A DNA stretch of 42,821 bases from Limisphaerales bacterium (lineage in GTDB: Bacteria; Verrucomicrobiota; Verrucomicrobiia; Limisphaerales; SXTU01): the NCBI GenBank assembly GCA_009773355.1, contig WRPG01000047.1:1-42821 (forward strand). The letters run 5' to 3'. Shown one piece after another: positions 16,983 to 25,928 of the stretch (position 1 is the first letter of the stretch; every line of letters begins with the position of its first letter). The position numbers and the translations under genes are program-made. The notes under the pieces were generated by a model that saw only the letters and a program-made list of their open reading frames with translations, was not told where the DNA came from and ran no database searches.

Positions 16983-17875
16983 CGCTGGGCGGAGACGGTG
17001 ATGTTGGTGTAGGCCTTGGCGTCGGGGTCGAGCAGCGCGATGCTGAACGGGAAGACCTTGTGCGGGTCGAGCACGATCTTCGAGTCGGAGAACTTGCCGA
17101 GCGACGCGCCGGTCTTGTCGAGCAGCTCGCACTGGACCTTCACGTCGAACCACGGCACGTCGGCGTGGTTGGTGACGGTGCCGCGCACATAGAGCAGCGC
17201 CGTGCCAGGCTGCGGCTGCAAGGCGTGGTTGAGGATTTCGACCCCCTCCTTGAGCGGCTTGCCGTCCTTGCCCTTCTTCGGGCGGATGGAGAGGTAATAC
17301 TGGCCCCACCGCCCCGCCGCCACGAGCGCGAGGACCAGGACCAGCGCCAGGCCGATGCGCCGGAACCAGCTTGGCCTGGCTTCCGGCCGGGCCGCCACCG
17401 CCGTGCCGCAATCTGGGCACTTGGTCGCGCCCGGGGGAATCTTCGTGCCGCAGAAATCGCACCGCAGCGGCTTGCTCGCGGGCTGGTCTTCGTCCTCGCC
17501 ATCGGCCCACTGGGCCTTGACCACGACCCTCTTCTTGTCCACCGGCTTCGCCCCGGCGGGTCGGGCGACCGGATTGGCGGCCCGCGCCGCCGCAAGCGCG
17601 GCCTTCTGCACGTCGCTCAACGGTTTGGCGGCAACGGGCCTGGCCTGTGCGGTCGCTACGGCGCGGGCCGCAGGCTTGGCGGCGGCAGGCTCGGCGGGAG
17701 CGGGTGGAGCAGCTTCCGCCGCCGGGGCGTTGGGGGGGGCGTCAGCCGACGCGTTGAGCACGGTCTGCTGGCCGCAGTGCGGGCAGGTGACGGTCAAGCC
17801 ACGGGCGCTCGCGGGAAAGGAAATGCGCCCGTTGCAGTGGGCGCAGGGGCTTTTCAAATACTGCTCTTGGCTCAT
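16979..17875 (-). CDS. Double zinc-ribbon membrane protein with extracytoplasmic FxLYD-like domain
   Basis: 298 residues. The first zinc ribbon uses Cys 11, 14, 31 and 34 (CAHC...CPHC). An Ala/Pro-rich linker (about 45-115) follows, then a second ribbon with Cys 139, 142, 153 and 156 (CDFC...CPDC). A membrane helix lies at about 174-188. The outer part (about 190-298) contains '[34 protein letters not shown]', typical of FxLYD/DUF3426-like beta domains. The ribbons are probably cytoplasmic and the beta domain periplasmic. Proteins like this are common in Planctomycetes and Verrucomicrobia, with no known role. It is coupled by a four-base overlap to hemB, so both are probably made from one transcript. 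Confidence 0.8.
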   Translation of the reverse strand: MSQEQYLKSPCAHCNGRISFPASARGLTVTCPHCGQQTVLNASADAPPNAPAAEAAPPAPAEPAAAKPAARAVATAQARPVAAKPLSDVQKAALAAARAANPVARPAGAKPVDKKRVVVKAQWADGEDEDQPASKPLRCDFCGTKIPPGATKCPDCGTAVAARPEARPSWFRRIGLALVLVLALVAAGRWGQYYLSIRPKKGKDGKPLKEGVEILNHALQPQPGTALLYVRGTVTNHADVPWFDVKVQCELLDKTGASLGKFSDSKIVLDPHKVFPFSIALLDPDAKAYTNITVSAQR

Positions 17876-17971
17876 GGACGCGACGCGCCTGCCCGCTGGT
17901 CAATTGGCTGTGTCAAATGCGCGCGCAGTATCTTCCGCCGCCCAACACATTCAACCAGAAAACCGCCGCGC

Positions 17972-18175
17972 TCATGCCTTGAACGCCTCGCGCGTGCGCT
18001 GCACCAGCTTGCTGTCCGCGCCACCAGAATCCTTCAGCCAGCTCGCGCGCGCGGCCAGGCAGCGGTCGCGCAGCTTCGGCGAGACATGGAAGCAGTCCTC
18101 CAACGCGAACCTGTAGTCATGCGGGCCCGTGCCTTCGAGGTGAACCAGCCGGCACCGCGCCGCCGCCGCGACCGT
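17972..18175 (-). pseudogene. 3' remnant of an unidentified gene, overlapping the MFS 3' end
   Basis: A coding-looking frame ends with the stop at 17972-17974 and reads back through EAFKA, LVQRTR, FHVSPKLRDRCLAARASWL and LVHLEGTGPHDYRFALEDC. It lies in a different frame from the MFS gene and overlaps its last about 20 codons. No start codon or ribosome site suits it. A possible explanation is a deletion that joined the 3' end of a lost gene to the MFS transporter, which now ends in an atypical GRGGGAVPAGSPRRHGPA tail. The parent family was not recognised. Confidence 0.4.
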
Positions 18176-19358
18176 GATACGCGATGAGGAAGTAGGCCAG
18201 CACGGCCGCGACCGCCGCCGCCAGGCCGCTCCAAAACACCGCCCAGTTCTCCCCGCCCGGCCGGGCGTTGGCGGCGAACCACCAGCCGACGCCGAGGTAG
18301 CCGATGAGGTTGCCGACTCCGCTCGTCATCAGCGCCATGAGCGCCTGCGCCCGCGCGCGCCACGCGGGGTCCACGCGCTCATCCAGGTAAATCTGCGCGG
18401 TGATGAAGACCAGCGTGAAGGAGCAGCCGTGCAAGGCCACGCCGAGGAGAATCCACCCCTTCGCGTCCAGCGCGCAAAGCGCAAAGCGCGCCACGCCGAA
18501 GCCGAGGCCGGCGGCGAAAATCCACTTCAGCCGCCAGCTCGTCAGCAGGCGCGCGAGGAACAGCATGGCAACGATCTCGGTGACTTGACCCAGCGTCATC
18601 CACGCGGTGGTGTGCGTGAGGCCCAGCTCCCGCAGGTGTGGCGGCGTGTAGGGATAGAACGCGGCGAGCGGGATGTTGAAGAGCGCGGCGGTGATGAACA
18701 CGACGCGGTGGTCGTGGTTCTTGAGCAGCGCGAGGGCGTCGAGGCCGAGCCGCTCGCGGAGCGTGGGCGGGCCGGCGGGCTTGGGCGCGTCCACCTCGGG
18801 CAGCAGGAAGGTGAACGCGGTCACGACCAGCCAGGTGAGCGCGCCGTTGTAGCCGGCCCGGGGCGAGGCGTCGGCGTTGAGCGCGCTGACGAGCCAGCAG
18901 CCGGCCATCCAGCCCAGCGTGGCCACCGCGCGAATGGGGCCGAACTCGCGCTTCGCGTCGCGCAGCCGGGCGAAGACGATGGTGGAGGCGATGCTCCACG
19001 TCGGCGAGGAGCAGAGCGCGTGCAACTGGATCAGCGCGAGGACGAGCCAGGGGTTCCAGCCGGACTGGATGGCGAACGAGGCCAGCGCCATCGCGGCGGC
19101 GGTGGCGAACGACAGCCAGCGCAGCACCTTGACCGGCGACGCGTGCCGGTCCGCCATCGCGCCGAAGAACAGCGGGGAGACAAACGCAGCCACCGCCGTC
19201 GAGGCGAAGGCGAACGGCTTGATGGCCTGCAGCCCGTGCGCGTCCAGCACGGCGCTCAAGGGCACGAGCCACATGCCCATCGCCGCCCCCTGGATGAGGA
19301 ACAGCGCGGTCAGCTCGGTGTATTCGACCCACGGGAGGGTGCGGCGCTCCGCTTGCAC
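18117..19358 (-). CDS. MFS transporter, nucleoside:H+ symporter-like
   Basis: 413 residues with about twelve hydrophobic segments. Matches to the NHS (NupG/XapB-like) and related MFS groups include 'GMWLVPLSAVLDAHGL' near the start, 'FFGAMADRHASPVKVLRWLSF' (the MFS loop 2-3 motif) and 'RAVATLGWMAGCWLVSA'. It is an inner-membrane carrier, probably for nucleosides or other small metabolites, driven by protons. The C-terminus after 'AVLAYFLIAY' is odd: it runs into a Gly/Arg/Pro tail read from DNA that also codes in another frame for a gene remnant. The tail may have replaced the natural end. No neighbour suggests a substrate. Confidence 0.75.
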   Translation of the reverse strand: MQAERRTLPWVEYTELTALFLIQGAAMGMWLVPLSAVLDAHGLQAIKPFAFASTAVAAFVSPLFFGAMADRHASPVKVLRWLSFATAAAMALASFAIQSGWNPWLVLALIQLHALCSSPTWSIASTIVFARLRDAKREFGPIRAVATLGWMAGCWLVSALNADASPRAGYNGALTWLVVTAFTFLLPEVDAPKPAGPPTLRERLGLDALALLKNHDHRVVFITAALFNIPLAAFYPYTPPHLRELGLTHTTAWMTLGQVTEIVAMLFLARLLTSWRLKWIFAAGLGFGVARFALCALDAKGWILLGVALHGCSFTLVFITAQIYLDERVDPAWRARAQALMALMTSGVGNLIGYLGVGWWFAANARPGGENWAVFWSGLAAAVAAVLAYFLIAYHGRGGGAVPAGSPRRHGPA

Positions 19359-19424
19359 GGGCGGACTGTAACGGCGGCGGCGGATTTGTCGCGCCGAGAA
19401 GCGCGGCGGGGAGGTGGCCCGGAC

Positions 19425-20660
19425 TCAACGGCGTCCGGTGAGAAAGTAAGTCGTGATGTCGCCCACGCCCTTGCACGCGACCAGCCCGCGCTCGGACAGC
19501 TCATACCTGCCCGCCAGCGCCGCGTGCGTGCTGGGCGAGACGTGGATGGCGTTGGGCATTCCGGCCGATTCCATGCGGCTGGCGAGGTTCACGGTGTCGC
19601 CCCAGAGGTCGTAGGTGAATTTCTTCCTGCCGATGACGCCCGCCACCACCGGCCCGGTGTTGATGCCGATGCGGAGGCTGATCTGGCGCTGGTGCTTCGC
19701 GTTGATGCGGGCCACGTCCTCCATCATGTCCAGCGCCATTTCCGCCACGGCGACCGCGTGGTCGGCGCGCGGCAGCGGCAGGCCGCCCACGAGCATGTAG
19801 TTGTCGCCGATGGTCTTGATCTTCTCCAGGCCGTGCCGCTCGGCGAGGCGGTCGAAGTGCGAGAAGACCTCGTTGAGCAGGTTGACCAGGTCCTGCGGCG
19901 CGGTCCTGGTGGAGAGCTGCGTGAAGCCGACGAGGTCCGCGAAGAGCACCGTCACCTGCGCGTGGCTGTCGGCGATGGTGCGCTCGCCGCCCTTGAGCCG
20001 GTCGGCAATGGCGCGCGGCAGGATGTTGAGCAGCAGGTGCTCGGATTTTTCCTTCTCCAGTTGCAGCAGTTCCTTCTCGTATTGCAGCTCGGCGAAGCGC
20101 ACGCGCTCCAGGTCGCGCAGGCGCTTCTTCTCCAGTGAGGACATGACCCGCGCCCGCAGCAGCACCGGATTGAACGGCTTGGGCAGGAAATCCTCCGCGC
20201 CCATCTCGATGCACCGCACGGCATTTTCAAACTGCTCGGCGCCGGAGACGACGATGACCGGCAGGGAGCGCGTCAAGGGATCGGCCTTGATGGCTTGGAG
20301 CGCCTGCAAGCCGTCCAGCTCCGGCATCTCCACGTCCAGCAGCACGAGGTCGAACTCCTTGGAGTTCACCAGCTCCAGCCCTTCACGGCCGTTCGCCGCC
20401 TCGGTGACGTTGCTGATGCCGATGTCCGCCAGCGCACGGATGAGCAGGCGGCGCAGCGTGCGGCTGTCGTCCACCACGAGCACGGCCGCCGTCAGCGCCG
20501 GGCCTTGGACTGAGGCCTGCGCGGGCTGCATGGCCTTGTCCGTGGGCACCACGCCCCCGCCGCGCAACATGAACATCGTGTGGCTCTCTTCGCCCTCGCT
20601 CTCGTCGTCCTCGTGCATCGGTGGGGTGTTGGGTTGGCTGCTGGATACTGCTGATTCCAT
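19425..20660 (-). CDS. Response regulator fused to class III adenylate/guanylate cyclase
   Basis: 411 residues from ATG 20660. A Ser/Glu/Pro-rich leader (1-55) precedes a receiver domain (about 60-180) with acidic pair DD (64-65), phospho-acceptor D109 (LLDVEMP) and K161 (LPKPFNP). A coiled coil (about 175-215) leads to a class III cyclase domain. There DLVGFT (D242) and IGDNYML (D286) supply the two metal-binding aspartates, and 'LWGDTVNLASRMES' is the usual substrate and transition-state segment. Phosphorylation would switch on synthesis of cAMP or cGMP. No histidine kinase is adjacent, so the input is unknown. The gene is divergent from the cytochrome-PSD1 gene across a 130-bp shared upstream region. 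Confidence 0.88.
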   Translation of the reverse strand: MESAVSSSQPNTPPMHEDDESEGEESHTMFMLRGGGVVPTDKAMQPAQASVQGPALTAAVLVVDDSRTLRRLLIRALADIGISNVTEAANGREGLELVNSKEFDLVLLDVEMPELDGLQALQAIKADPLTRSLPVIVVSGAEQFENAVRCIEMGAEDFLPKPFNPVLLRARVMSSLEKKRLRDLERVRFAELQYEKELLQLEKEKSEHLLLNILPRAIADRLKGGERTIADSHAQVTVLFADLVGFTQLSTRTAPQDLVNLLNEVFSHFDRLAERHGLEKIKTIGDNYMLVGGLPLPRADHAVAVAEMALDMMEDVARINAKHQRQISLRIGINTGPVVAGVIGRKKFTYDLWGDTVNLASRMESAGMPNAIHVSPSTHAALAGRYELSERGLVACKGVGDITTYFLTGRR

Positions 20661-20790
20661 TCGCGAAAGCAACCGCAATAGGGCGTCCAAGCCGGGCCTC
20701 GTAAGGCATTTCCCTCCGTTGCGTTTTGCCCGGCGGGCGGGCACTGTTCGCCAGCAAAACCCATCCGCGTCAGCACGCGACCTTGTCCCA

Positions 20791-23700
20791 ATGCGCCCGC
20801 AGTCCCGTCGCCCCATCGCGAACCCGACGCTCGCGTCCGGCCTGTCCCTGCTCGTCGGCGCCGCCGCGCTCCTCGCCGCGCCCGCGCCCAAGCTCACGCC
20901 GCAGCAGACGGATTTCTTCGAGAAGAAAATCCGGCCCGTGCTGGTGAAGGACTGCTACAAATGCCACTCCGCTGAAGCGGGCCGCGTGAAGGGCGGCCTG
21001 CGCGTGGACACGCGCGACGGCCTGCTCAAAGGCGGCGACTCCGGCCCCGCCATCGTCCCCGGCAATCCCGACAAGAGTCCCCTCATCCGCGCCGTCCGCT
21101 ATCGCGACCGCAACCTCCAGATGCCGCCGGACGACAAGAAGCTCCCCGCGTCGCAAATCGCCGACCTCGAAGCCTGGGTCCGCATGGGCGCGCCCGACCC
21201 GCGCGCGGACGCGCCGAACAAATACGGCGCGGCCCCCACCGATCCGAAGCAGCACTGGAGCTTCCAGCCCATCTTCAAGCCCATCATCCCCGACTTCCGC
21301 AAGGACTGGACACCGCTCGCGCGCAACGCGGTTGACCACTACGTCTTTGCCACGCTGGAGGCCAGGCAGCTCGCGCCCTCGCCGCGCGCGGACAAGGTCA
21401 CGTTGATTCGCCGCGCGACGTTCAACCTCACTGGTCTGCCGCCGACGTTGCAGGAAGTGGACGACTTCGTGGCGGATGAGTCGGAGAAGGCGTTCGAGAA
21501 GGTCATTGACCGCCTGCTCGCCTCGCCGCGCTACGGCGAGCGCTGGGGCCGTCACTGGCTCGACGTGGCGCGCTACGGGGACACCACTGGGCGCCGCAAC
21601 AACAACCGGGGCGAGACGCGTTACCTCCACTCGCACACCTACCGCGACTGGGTCATCAAGGCGTTCAACGACGACATGCCGTTTGACCGGTTTGCGAAGC
21701 TGCAAATCGCCGCCGACCGAGTGTTGGAGGAGTTCAAGGTTCAAGGTTCAAAGTTCAAAGTTGGCGGCAGCACGACGAGCGTTCCAGGCCAGAGCAACCT
21801 TGAACGTGGAACTTTGAACTTTGAACCCAGCCAAGCTGACCTCGCCGCCCTCGGCTTCATCACGCTCGGCCCGCGCCTGAACAACAACGCCGACGACCTG
21901 ATTGACGACCGCATTGACGTGGTGATGAAGGGCTTCCTCGCGTTGAGTGTGACCTGCGCACGCTGCCACGACCACAAGTTCGACCCGATTCCGACGAAGG
22001 ATTACTACGCGCTGCACGGCGTCTTCGCGAGCAGCACGGAGCCGCGCGAGGGCGTCGAGCTGCCGGCCGGCAAGGACACGCCGGAGTTCAAGGAGTTCCA
22101 GAAGGCGCTGGCCGAGGCCGAGGACGCGCAGAAGAAGTTCGAGGACGGCCTGCGCGGTCGCGCGCGCTCCGAGCTGGTCTTCCGCATCAGCGACTATCTC
22201 AAGGCACTCTACGACTTCAGCCAGCCGACGAATTCCGCGTCGCTCAACCAGTTCATGCAGCGACGCAACCTGCTCCCCGCCGTCGCCGCCGGCTGGAAGG
22301 ACGCGCTCGACGCCGCGAAGACCAAGCATCATCCCGTGCTCTCCGTCTGGCACGAGTTCGCCGCCCTGCCGCCGACGAACTTCCTCAAGTCCGCCACGCC
22401 CGTCGCGCTCCGGCTGCGCGCCGGAAGCGACACGAACAAGCCGGTCAATCCTCTGGTCGCCCGCGCGCTTGGCTCGCCGCCCGGCTCCATCGCCGTCGTG
22501 GCGACGAACCTGGCGCGGCTGTTCGTGGACGCGAACACGCGCTGGTATCAGGTCGCCAGCCAGCACGCGGCCCGCGTGCGTTCCGCCGGCACGAACGCCC
22601 CGCCCGCGCCCGCCGGACTGCCCGAGGCCGCGCAGGAGGAAATCCGCCGCGTCATCTACGACCCCGCCTCGCCGGCGTATCTCTTCACCGAGGAGAAGGT
22701 CGAGGCCTCGCTCCGCCGCATCATGGGCATGGGCAACGTCCGCACCGAGCAGCAGCGGCTGGCCCGAGTCGTGGACGACATCCGCACGTCGCACCCCGGC
22801 GCACCGCCGCGCGCGGTCGTGCTCTATGACTCGCCGCAGCCGCGCGACAGCTACGTCTACATCAAGGGCAACCGCGGCAGCCGCGGCCCGAACGTCCCGC
22901 GCCAGTTCCTTGAAATCCTCTCCGACGAAAACCGCGAGCCGTTCCGCAACGGCAGCGGGCGGCTTGACCTGGCCAACCACATCGCCTCGCCCGACAACCC
23001 GCTCACCGCGCGCGTGCTGGTGAACCGCGTCTGGCTGCACCAGTTCGGCGAGGGCATCGTGCGGACGGCGAATGATTTTGGCCTGCGCGCCGAGCCGCCC
23101 ACGCACCCGGAGCTGCTCGACTACCTCGCGTGGCAGTTCATGGAGCAGGGCTGGTCGGTGAAGAAACTTCAGAAGCTCATCCTGCTGTCGCACACGTGGC
23201 AGCAGAGCAGCGAGGACAACCCGCGCTTCGCGCAGGTGGACCCGGAGAACCGCTGGCTCTGGCAGCAGCACCGGCGGCGGCTGGAGTTCGAGGCGCTGCG
23301 CGACACGATTCTGCACATCGGCGGCAAGCTGAACTTCCAGATGGGCGGCCCCGGCGAGCGACTCGACCGGCCCGACAGCGACGGCGAATACTCCGACCGC
23401 CGCAGTGTGTATGGCCTCGTGGATCGCGCGAACCTGCCGAACATGCTCGGGGCTTTCGACTTCGCGAACCCGGACATCAGCACCGGCCAACGGAACAACA
23501 CCATCGTCCCGCAGCAGGCGCTCTTCATGATGAACAGCCCGCTGGTCATCGAGCAGGCGCGGAACACGGTCCAGCGCGGTGATTTGAAGTCCCTGCCCAC
23601 CGACGCCGAGCGCGTGAAGATGCTTTACCGGCTCATCTACTCGCGCCCGCCGACGGACACGGAGTTGAAGCTCGCGCTGTTCTACCTCGCCACCGAAATG

Positions 23701-24336
23701 TCCGCGCCCAAGGGGCCGTTGCCCGGCCAGCCACCGTGGGAATACGGCCTCGGCCATGTGGACTCGCGCACCGGCCGCGTCGGCGCGTTCTGGCCGCTGC
23801 TCTACAGCCCGCAGGCGCGCTTTTACCAGGCCTCGCCGCGCATCCCGGACGGCCGCGCTGGCTACTTCCACTTGTCCGCGAACGGTGGTCATCCCGGCCT
23901 GATGATGACCCAGTCCACCATCCGCCGCTGGACCGCAATGGACGACATGCTGGTGACCATCGAGGGGACGCTCGCGCACACCGGCCAGAACAGCGACGGC
24001 GTGCAGGGGCAGATCATCTACAGCGGGGCCGGCTCGCTGGTGCGCGGCGTGGCACTGCGCAGCCAGATCACGCTCGCCGTGCCCCGCTTGCAGGTGAAGG
24101 CCGGCGAGACGATTGATTTCGTGGTGGACTGCCGGGCCGGCGGCGTGAACGACAACTTCACCTGGTCGCCCGTCATCAAGGAACTCAACGCAAAACAGAC
24201 TCCGCTCACGGCCACCGGCAAGCAGTGGAGTTCCCAGCGCGACTTCGCCGCCCCCGCCCGCGGCCAACGCCTCTACCCCTGGGAAAAGCTCGCGCAGGTG
24301 CTCTTGGAGACCAACGAGCTGACCTTCGTGAACTGA
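20791..24336 (+). CDS. PSCyt1-DUF1549-DUF1553 (PSD1) cytochrome c-like surface protein
   Basis: 1181 residues from ATG 20791, where a signal peptide starts (ASGLSLLVGAAALLAAPAP). A cytochrome c-like module has the haem motif CYKCH (55-59). A DUF1549 domain (about 190-395) ends in CARCHDH (389-395). A DUF1553 domain follows (about 710-1000), with 'NPLTARVLVNRVWLHQFGEGIV' and 'QQALFMMNSP'. The C-terminal 170 residues look like a carbohydrate-binding beta domain. This architecture is abundant in Planctomycetes and Verrucomicrobia and is usually paired with a DUF1501 gene, which is absent here. The function is probably oxidative or catabolic attack on complex polymers, but it is unproven. A type C palindrome lies in-frame at residues 314-346. 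Confidence 0.9.
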   Translation: MRPQSRRPIANPTLASGLSLLVGAAALLAAPAPKLTPQQTDFFEKKIRPVLVKDCYKCHSAEAGRVKGGLRVDTRDGLLKGGDSGPAIVPGNPDKSPLIRAVRYRDRNLQMPPDDKKLPASQIADLEAWVRMGAPDPRADAPNKYGAAPTDPKQHWSFQPIFKPIIPDFRKDWTPLARNAVDHYVFATLEARQLAPSPRADKVTLIRRATFNLTGLPPTLQEVDDFVADESEKAFEKVIDRLLASPRYGERWGRHWLDVARYGDTTGRRNNNRGETRYLHSHTYRDWVIKAFNDDMPFDRFAKLQIAADRVLEEFKVQGSKFKVGGSTTSVPGQSNLERGTLNFEPSQADLAALGFITLGPRLNNNADDLIDDRIDVVMKGFLALSVTCARCHDHKFDPIPTKDYYALHGVFASSTEPREGVELPAGKDTPEFKEFQKALAEAEDAQKKFEDGLRGRARSELVFRISDYLKALYDFSQPTNSASLNQFMQRRNLLPAVAAGWKDALDAAKTKHHPVLSVWHEFAALPPTNFLKSATPVALRLRAGSDTNKPVNPLVARALGSPPGSIAVVATNLARLFVDANTRWYQVASQHAARVRSAGTNAPPAPAGLPEAAQEEIRRVIYDPASPAYLFTEEKVEASLRRIMGMGNVRTEQQRLARVVDDIRTSHPGAPPRAVVLYDSPQPRDSYVYIKGNRGSRGPNVPRQFLEILSDENREPFRNGSGRLDLANHIASPDNPLTARVLVNRVWLHQFGEGIVRTANDFGLRAEPPTHPELLDYLAWQFMEQGWSVKKLQKLILLSHTWQQSSEDNPRFAQVDPENRWLWQQHRRRLEFEALRDTILHIGGKLNFQMGGPGERLDRPDSDGEYSDRRSVYGLVDRANLPNMLGAFDFANPDISTGQRNNTIVPQQALFMMNSPLVIEQARNTVQRGDLKSLPTDAERVKMLYRLIYSRPPTDTELKLALFYLATEMSAPKGPLPGQPPWEYGLGHVDSRTGRVGAFWPLLYSPQARFYQASPRIPDGRAGYFHLSANGGHPGLMMTQSTIRRWTAMDDMLVTIEGTLAHTGQNSDGVQGQIIYSGAGSLVRGVALRSQITLAVPRLQVKAGETIDFVVDCRAGGVNDNFTWSPVIKELNAKQTPLTATGKQWSSQRDFAAPARGQRLYPWEKLAQVLLETNELTFVN
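21732..21827. repeat. Palindromic repeat, type C, in-frame inside the PSD1 gene
   Basis: The left arm (21732-21763) is made of ttcaagg and ttcaaag units and the right arm (21796-21826) carries the complementary aaccttgaa/ctttgaac units. They pair imperfectly around a 32-base centre. The element encodes Phe/Lys/Val- and Asn/Phe-rich peptides with no stop. Confidence 0.85.
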
Positions 24337-24709
24337 AGCCGCCCTGGCCCCGTGCCGGCGACTTGCAGTCGCCGTCCATTGGAGGCAGCAGTTCGAGACG
24401 GCCGCGAGTTGCCAACCCGCAACGCGGCGACTGCAAGTCGCCGGCACGGGTTCAGGTGTTTCCTCCTTAACCCCGGCCTGAGGCAATAATTGCGCCGTGC
24501 TCCACTCAAACAGCGCGTTCCGGTGGCGGCTGCCCCTTGGCACAACCGGCAGAAGTTGGCCTCTCCTGCTGCCTGTAGCCGGGTTCCGCCCTGCCTTTCC
24601 GGCCCCCTGGTTCAGCCCGTTTGGAATCGGTGAGGGATAAATCCACCGGCGGCGTAAGCAGGGTATGAAACCAGCGGCCCCAAGCCGCACAACCGAGAAA
24701 GACAAAATT
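24337..24709. other. 373-bp gap, holding a palindromic repeat
   Basis: No convincing gene. The left third is the palindromic repeat 24350-24449 just after the PSD1 stop. The rest (24450-24709) is GC-rich with no clear coding frame. It should contain the promoter of the small secreted protein starting at 24710, but I see no confident sigma-70 box. Confidence 0.6.
24350..24449. repeat. Palindromic repeat, type D, downstream of PSD1
   Basis: Perfect 24-bp arms (24350-24373 and 24426-24449, core gccggcgacttgcagtcgcc) around a 52-base centre. Each arm is itself a partial palindrome. It could end transcription of the PSD1 gene. Confidence 0.9.
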
Positions 24710-24994
24710 ATGAAAACGAAAATGTTCCTCGCGACTGCCACGGCAGCGCTGATCCTCATGGGCAGCAACGTCTCCGCCAGCGAGCCGCTGCTCTCCCCGA
24801 AGGCCAAAGAGCTGGCGGATTCGCTGGCGAAGGTGCCAGGAGCCACGACCGACATGGTTGACCGCTCGATCAAGGCCGGCTCCCCCAAGCACGTCGCCTT
24901 CGTCGAATCGCTCCGCAAGGAGCGGGGCACGACGCCCGACGTGACGATCGTGCGCCATGCGTCTGTGAGCACGCCCAAGCATTTGGTTCGTTAG
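24710..24994 (+). CDS. Small secreted protein with internal repeat, upstream of the metal locus
   Basis: 94 residues from ATG 24710, which begins a good signal peptide (MKTKMFLATATAALILMG, cleavage after SASA-type residues near ASEP). The mature part holds two similar units: SPKAKELADSLAKVPGATTD and SPKHVAFVESLRKERGTTPD, followed by a short STPKHLVR. I believe related small proteins occur widely in Verrucomicrobia, but I know no function. The position, about 110 bp upstream of the Cnr-like regulatory genes and on the same strand, suggests a role in metal handling or signalling. The in-frame ATG at 24665 would precede the signal peptide and is less likely. Confidence 0.7.
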   Translation: MKTKMFLATATAALILMGSNVSASEPLLSPKAKELADSLAKVPGATTDMVDRSIKAGSPKHVAFVESLRKERGTTPDVTIVRHASVSTPKHLVR

Positions 24995-25103
24995 CGGCTC
25001 AACCAGACCGGCCCTCTGCCGCACCGTCCAGAAAGGGCGTGCAGCGACAGGGGGGCGGTTCTAGCTTGGGTGGTGGCAGATTCGCCACCCTCGAAAGCCA
25101 CCC

Positions 25104-25447
25104 ATGAACGCCAACTCTCCCAATGAGCATGATCCGGCCTTCCGCGCGACGTTGCGGGAATGGACCGTGACCGAACCGCGCCGCCGCGTTTCCAGGAGCA
25201 AGTCTGGAAGCGGATCGAAAGCGCCGAGGCCGTGCATGTCAACAGGGGTTCGCGCTGGTCGCTCCTGACCGATTGGATCAACGCGGTGCTGCCGCGCCCC
25301 GCCTTTGCGCTGGCTTGCGCGATGGTCCTGCTGCTCGTCGGCGGGGCGGCGGGCTGGGCGCAGGCCCGTCACGAGGCCGGGCATGTGGACGATGAGTTGG
25401 AAGCCCGCTACCTGCGCGTGGTGGACCCGTATCAACCAGCCGACTAA
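25104..25447 (+). pseudogene. CnrY-like one-TM anti-sigma protein, frameshifted as sequenced
   Basis: From ATG 25104 the frame gives a soluble N-terminus (MNANSPNEHDPAF, LREWTVTEP). Near 25179 the coding sense moves to another frame, which continues PPRFQEQVWKRIESAEA, a membrane helix (FALACAMVLLLVGGAAGW) and a short tail to 25447. Putting back one base in the 'ccg cg ccg' stretch would restore E-P-x-P-P-R-F, as expected for the family. This suggests a -1 error or mutation. The restored protein is about 115 residues with a cytoplasmic N-terminus, one TM and a short outer tail, like CnrY of Cupriavidus, which holds its ECF sigma at the membrane. It is followed by the sensor gene after four bases. 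If translated as is, it would be truncated. Confidence 0.6.
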
Positions 25448-25451
25448 GGCC

Positions 25452-25928
25452 ATGCAGCGCGGCACCACCATCTTGGGAATCGGCCTGGCCGGGGCGCTTC
25501 TGGCCTACGCTTGTTTCTATTATGTTGGCTCGGCGTCCCACCGCGCGCTGCTGCGCGACCAGACGCCCGAGCTGGCGTGGCTCAAACGCGAGTTCAAGCT
25601 TGGCGATGCTGAGTTCGCCGAAGTGGCGCGGCAACATGCCGCTTACCTGCCCCAGTGCCAGGCCATGTGCCAGCGCATTGACGAGCAGGACAAACGCCTC
25701 CGGCAGCCCCTGGCCGCCGCCCCGGCCGTGACGCCAGAGATTGAGGCCGCCATTGGGGAGGCCGCCCGGTTGCGCGCCGAATGTCACGGGAAGATGCTCC
25801 AGCACTTCTTCGAGATGAGCCGCGCGATGCCACCGGAGCAGGGCCGCCGGTTTCTGGTTTGGATCACGGAGCGGACCCTCCTGCAGCCTGAGCGCGGCAT
25901 GGGGCCGATGGGACCAGCACACCCATGA
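25452..25928 (+). CDS. Periplasmic heavy-metal sensor, CnrX/Spy-like
   Basis: 158 residues. An N-terminal anchor helix (about 6-24) is followed by a helical periplasmic domain. Candidate metal ligands are H62, C69 and C73 (RQHAAYLPQCQAMCQRI) and C111, H112, M115 and H118 (ECHGKMLQHFFEM). CnrX likewise uses His, Glu and Met residues of a four-helix hairpin. The tail is Met- and Pro-rich (GMGPMGPAHP). In CnrYXH-type systems the sensor binds metal and then loosens the anti-sigma factor. Its place between the TM gene (25104) and the sigma gene (25925, four-base ATGA overlap) matches that model. The Cys pairs suggest a thiophilic metal such as copper, but this is inference. Confidence 0.8.
   Translation: MQRGTTILGIGLAGALLAYACFYYVGSASHRALLRDQTPELAWLKREFKLGDAEFAEVARQHAAYLPQCQAMCQRIDEQDKRLRQPLAAAPAVTPEIEAAIGEAARLRAECHGKMLQHFFEMSRAMPPEQGRRFLVWITERTLLQPERGMGPMGPAHP

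Noticed and set aside
16983-17510. An N-terminal extension of hemB to 17510.
   Set aside because: HemB homologues begin at about ATG 16982, the start overlaps the upstream stop in an ATGA, and the extension is Arg/Gly/Pro-rich antisense-like sequence.
21748-24978. A 1076-residue open frame on the minus strand opposite the PSD1 gene.
   Set aside because: Same reason: high-GC antisense frame with no recognisable domain, opposite a strong family match.
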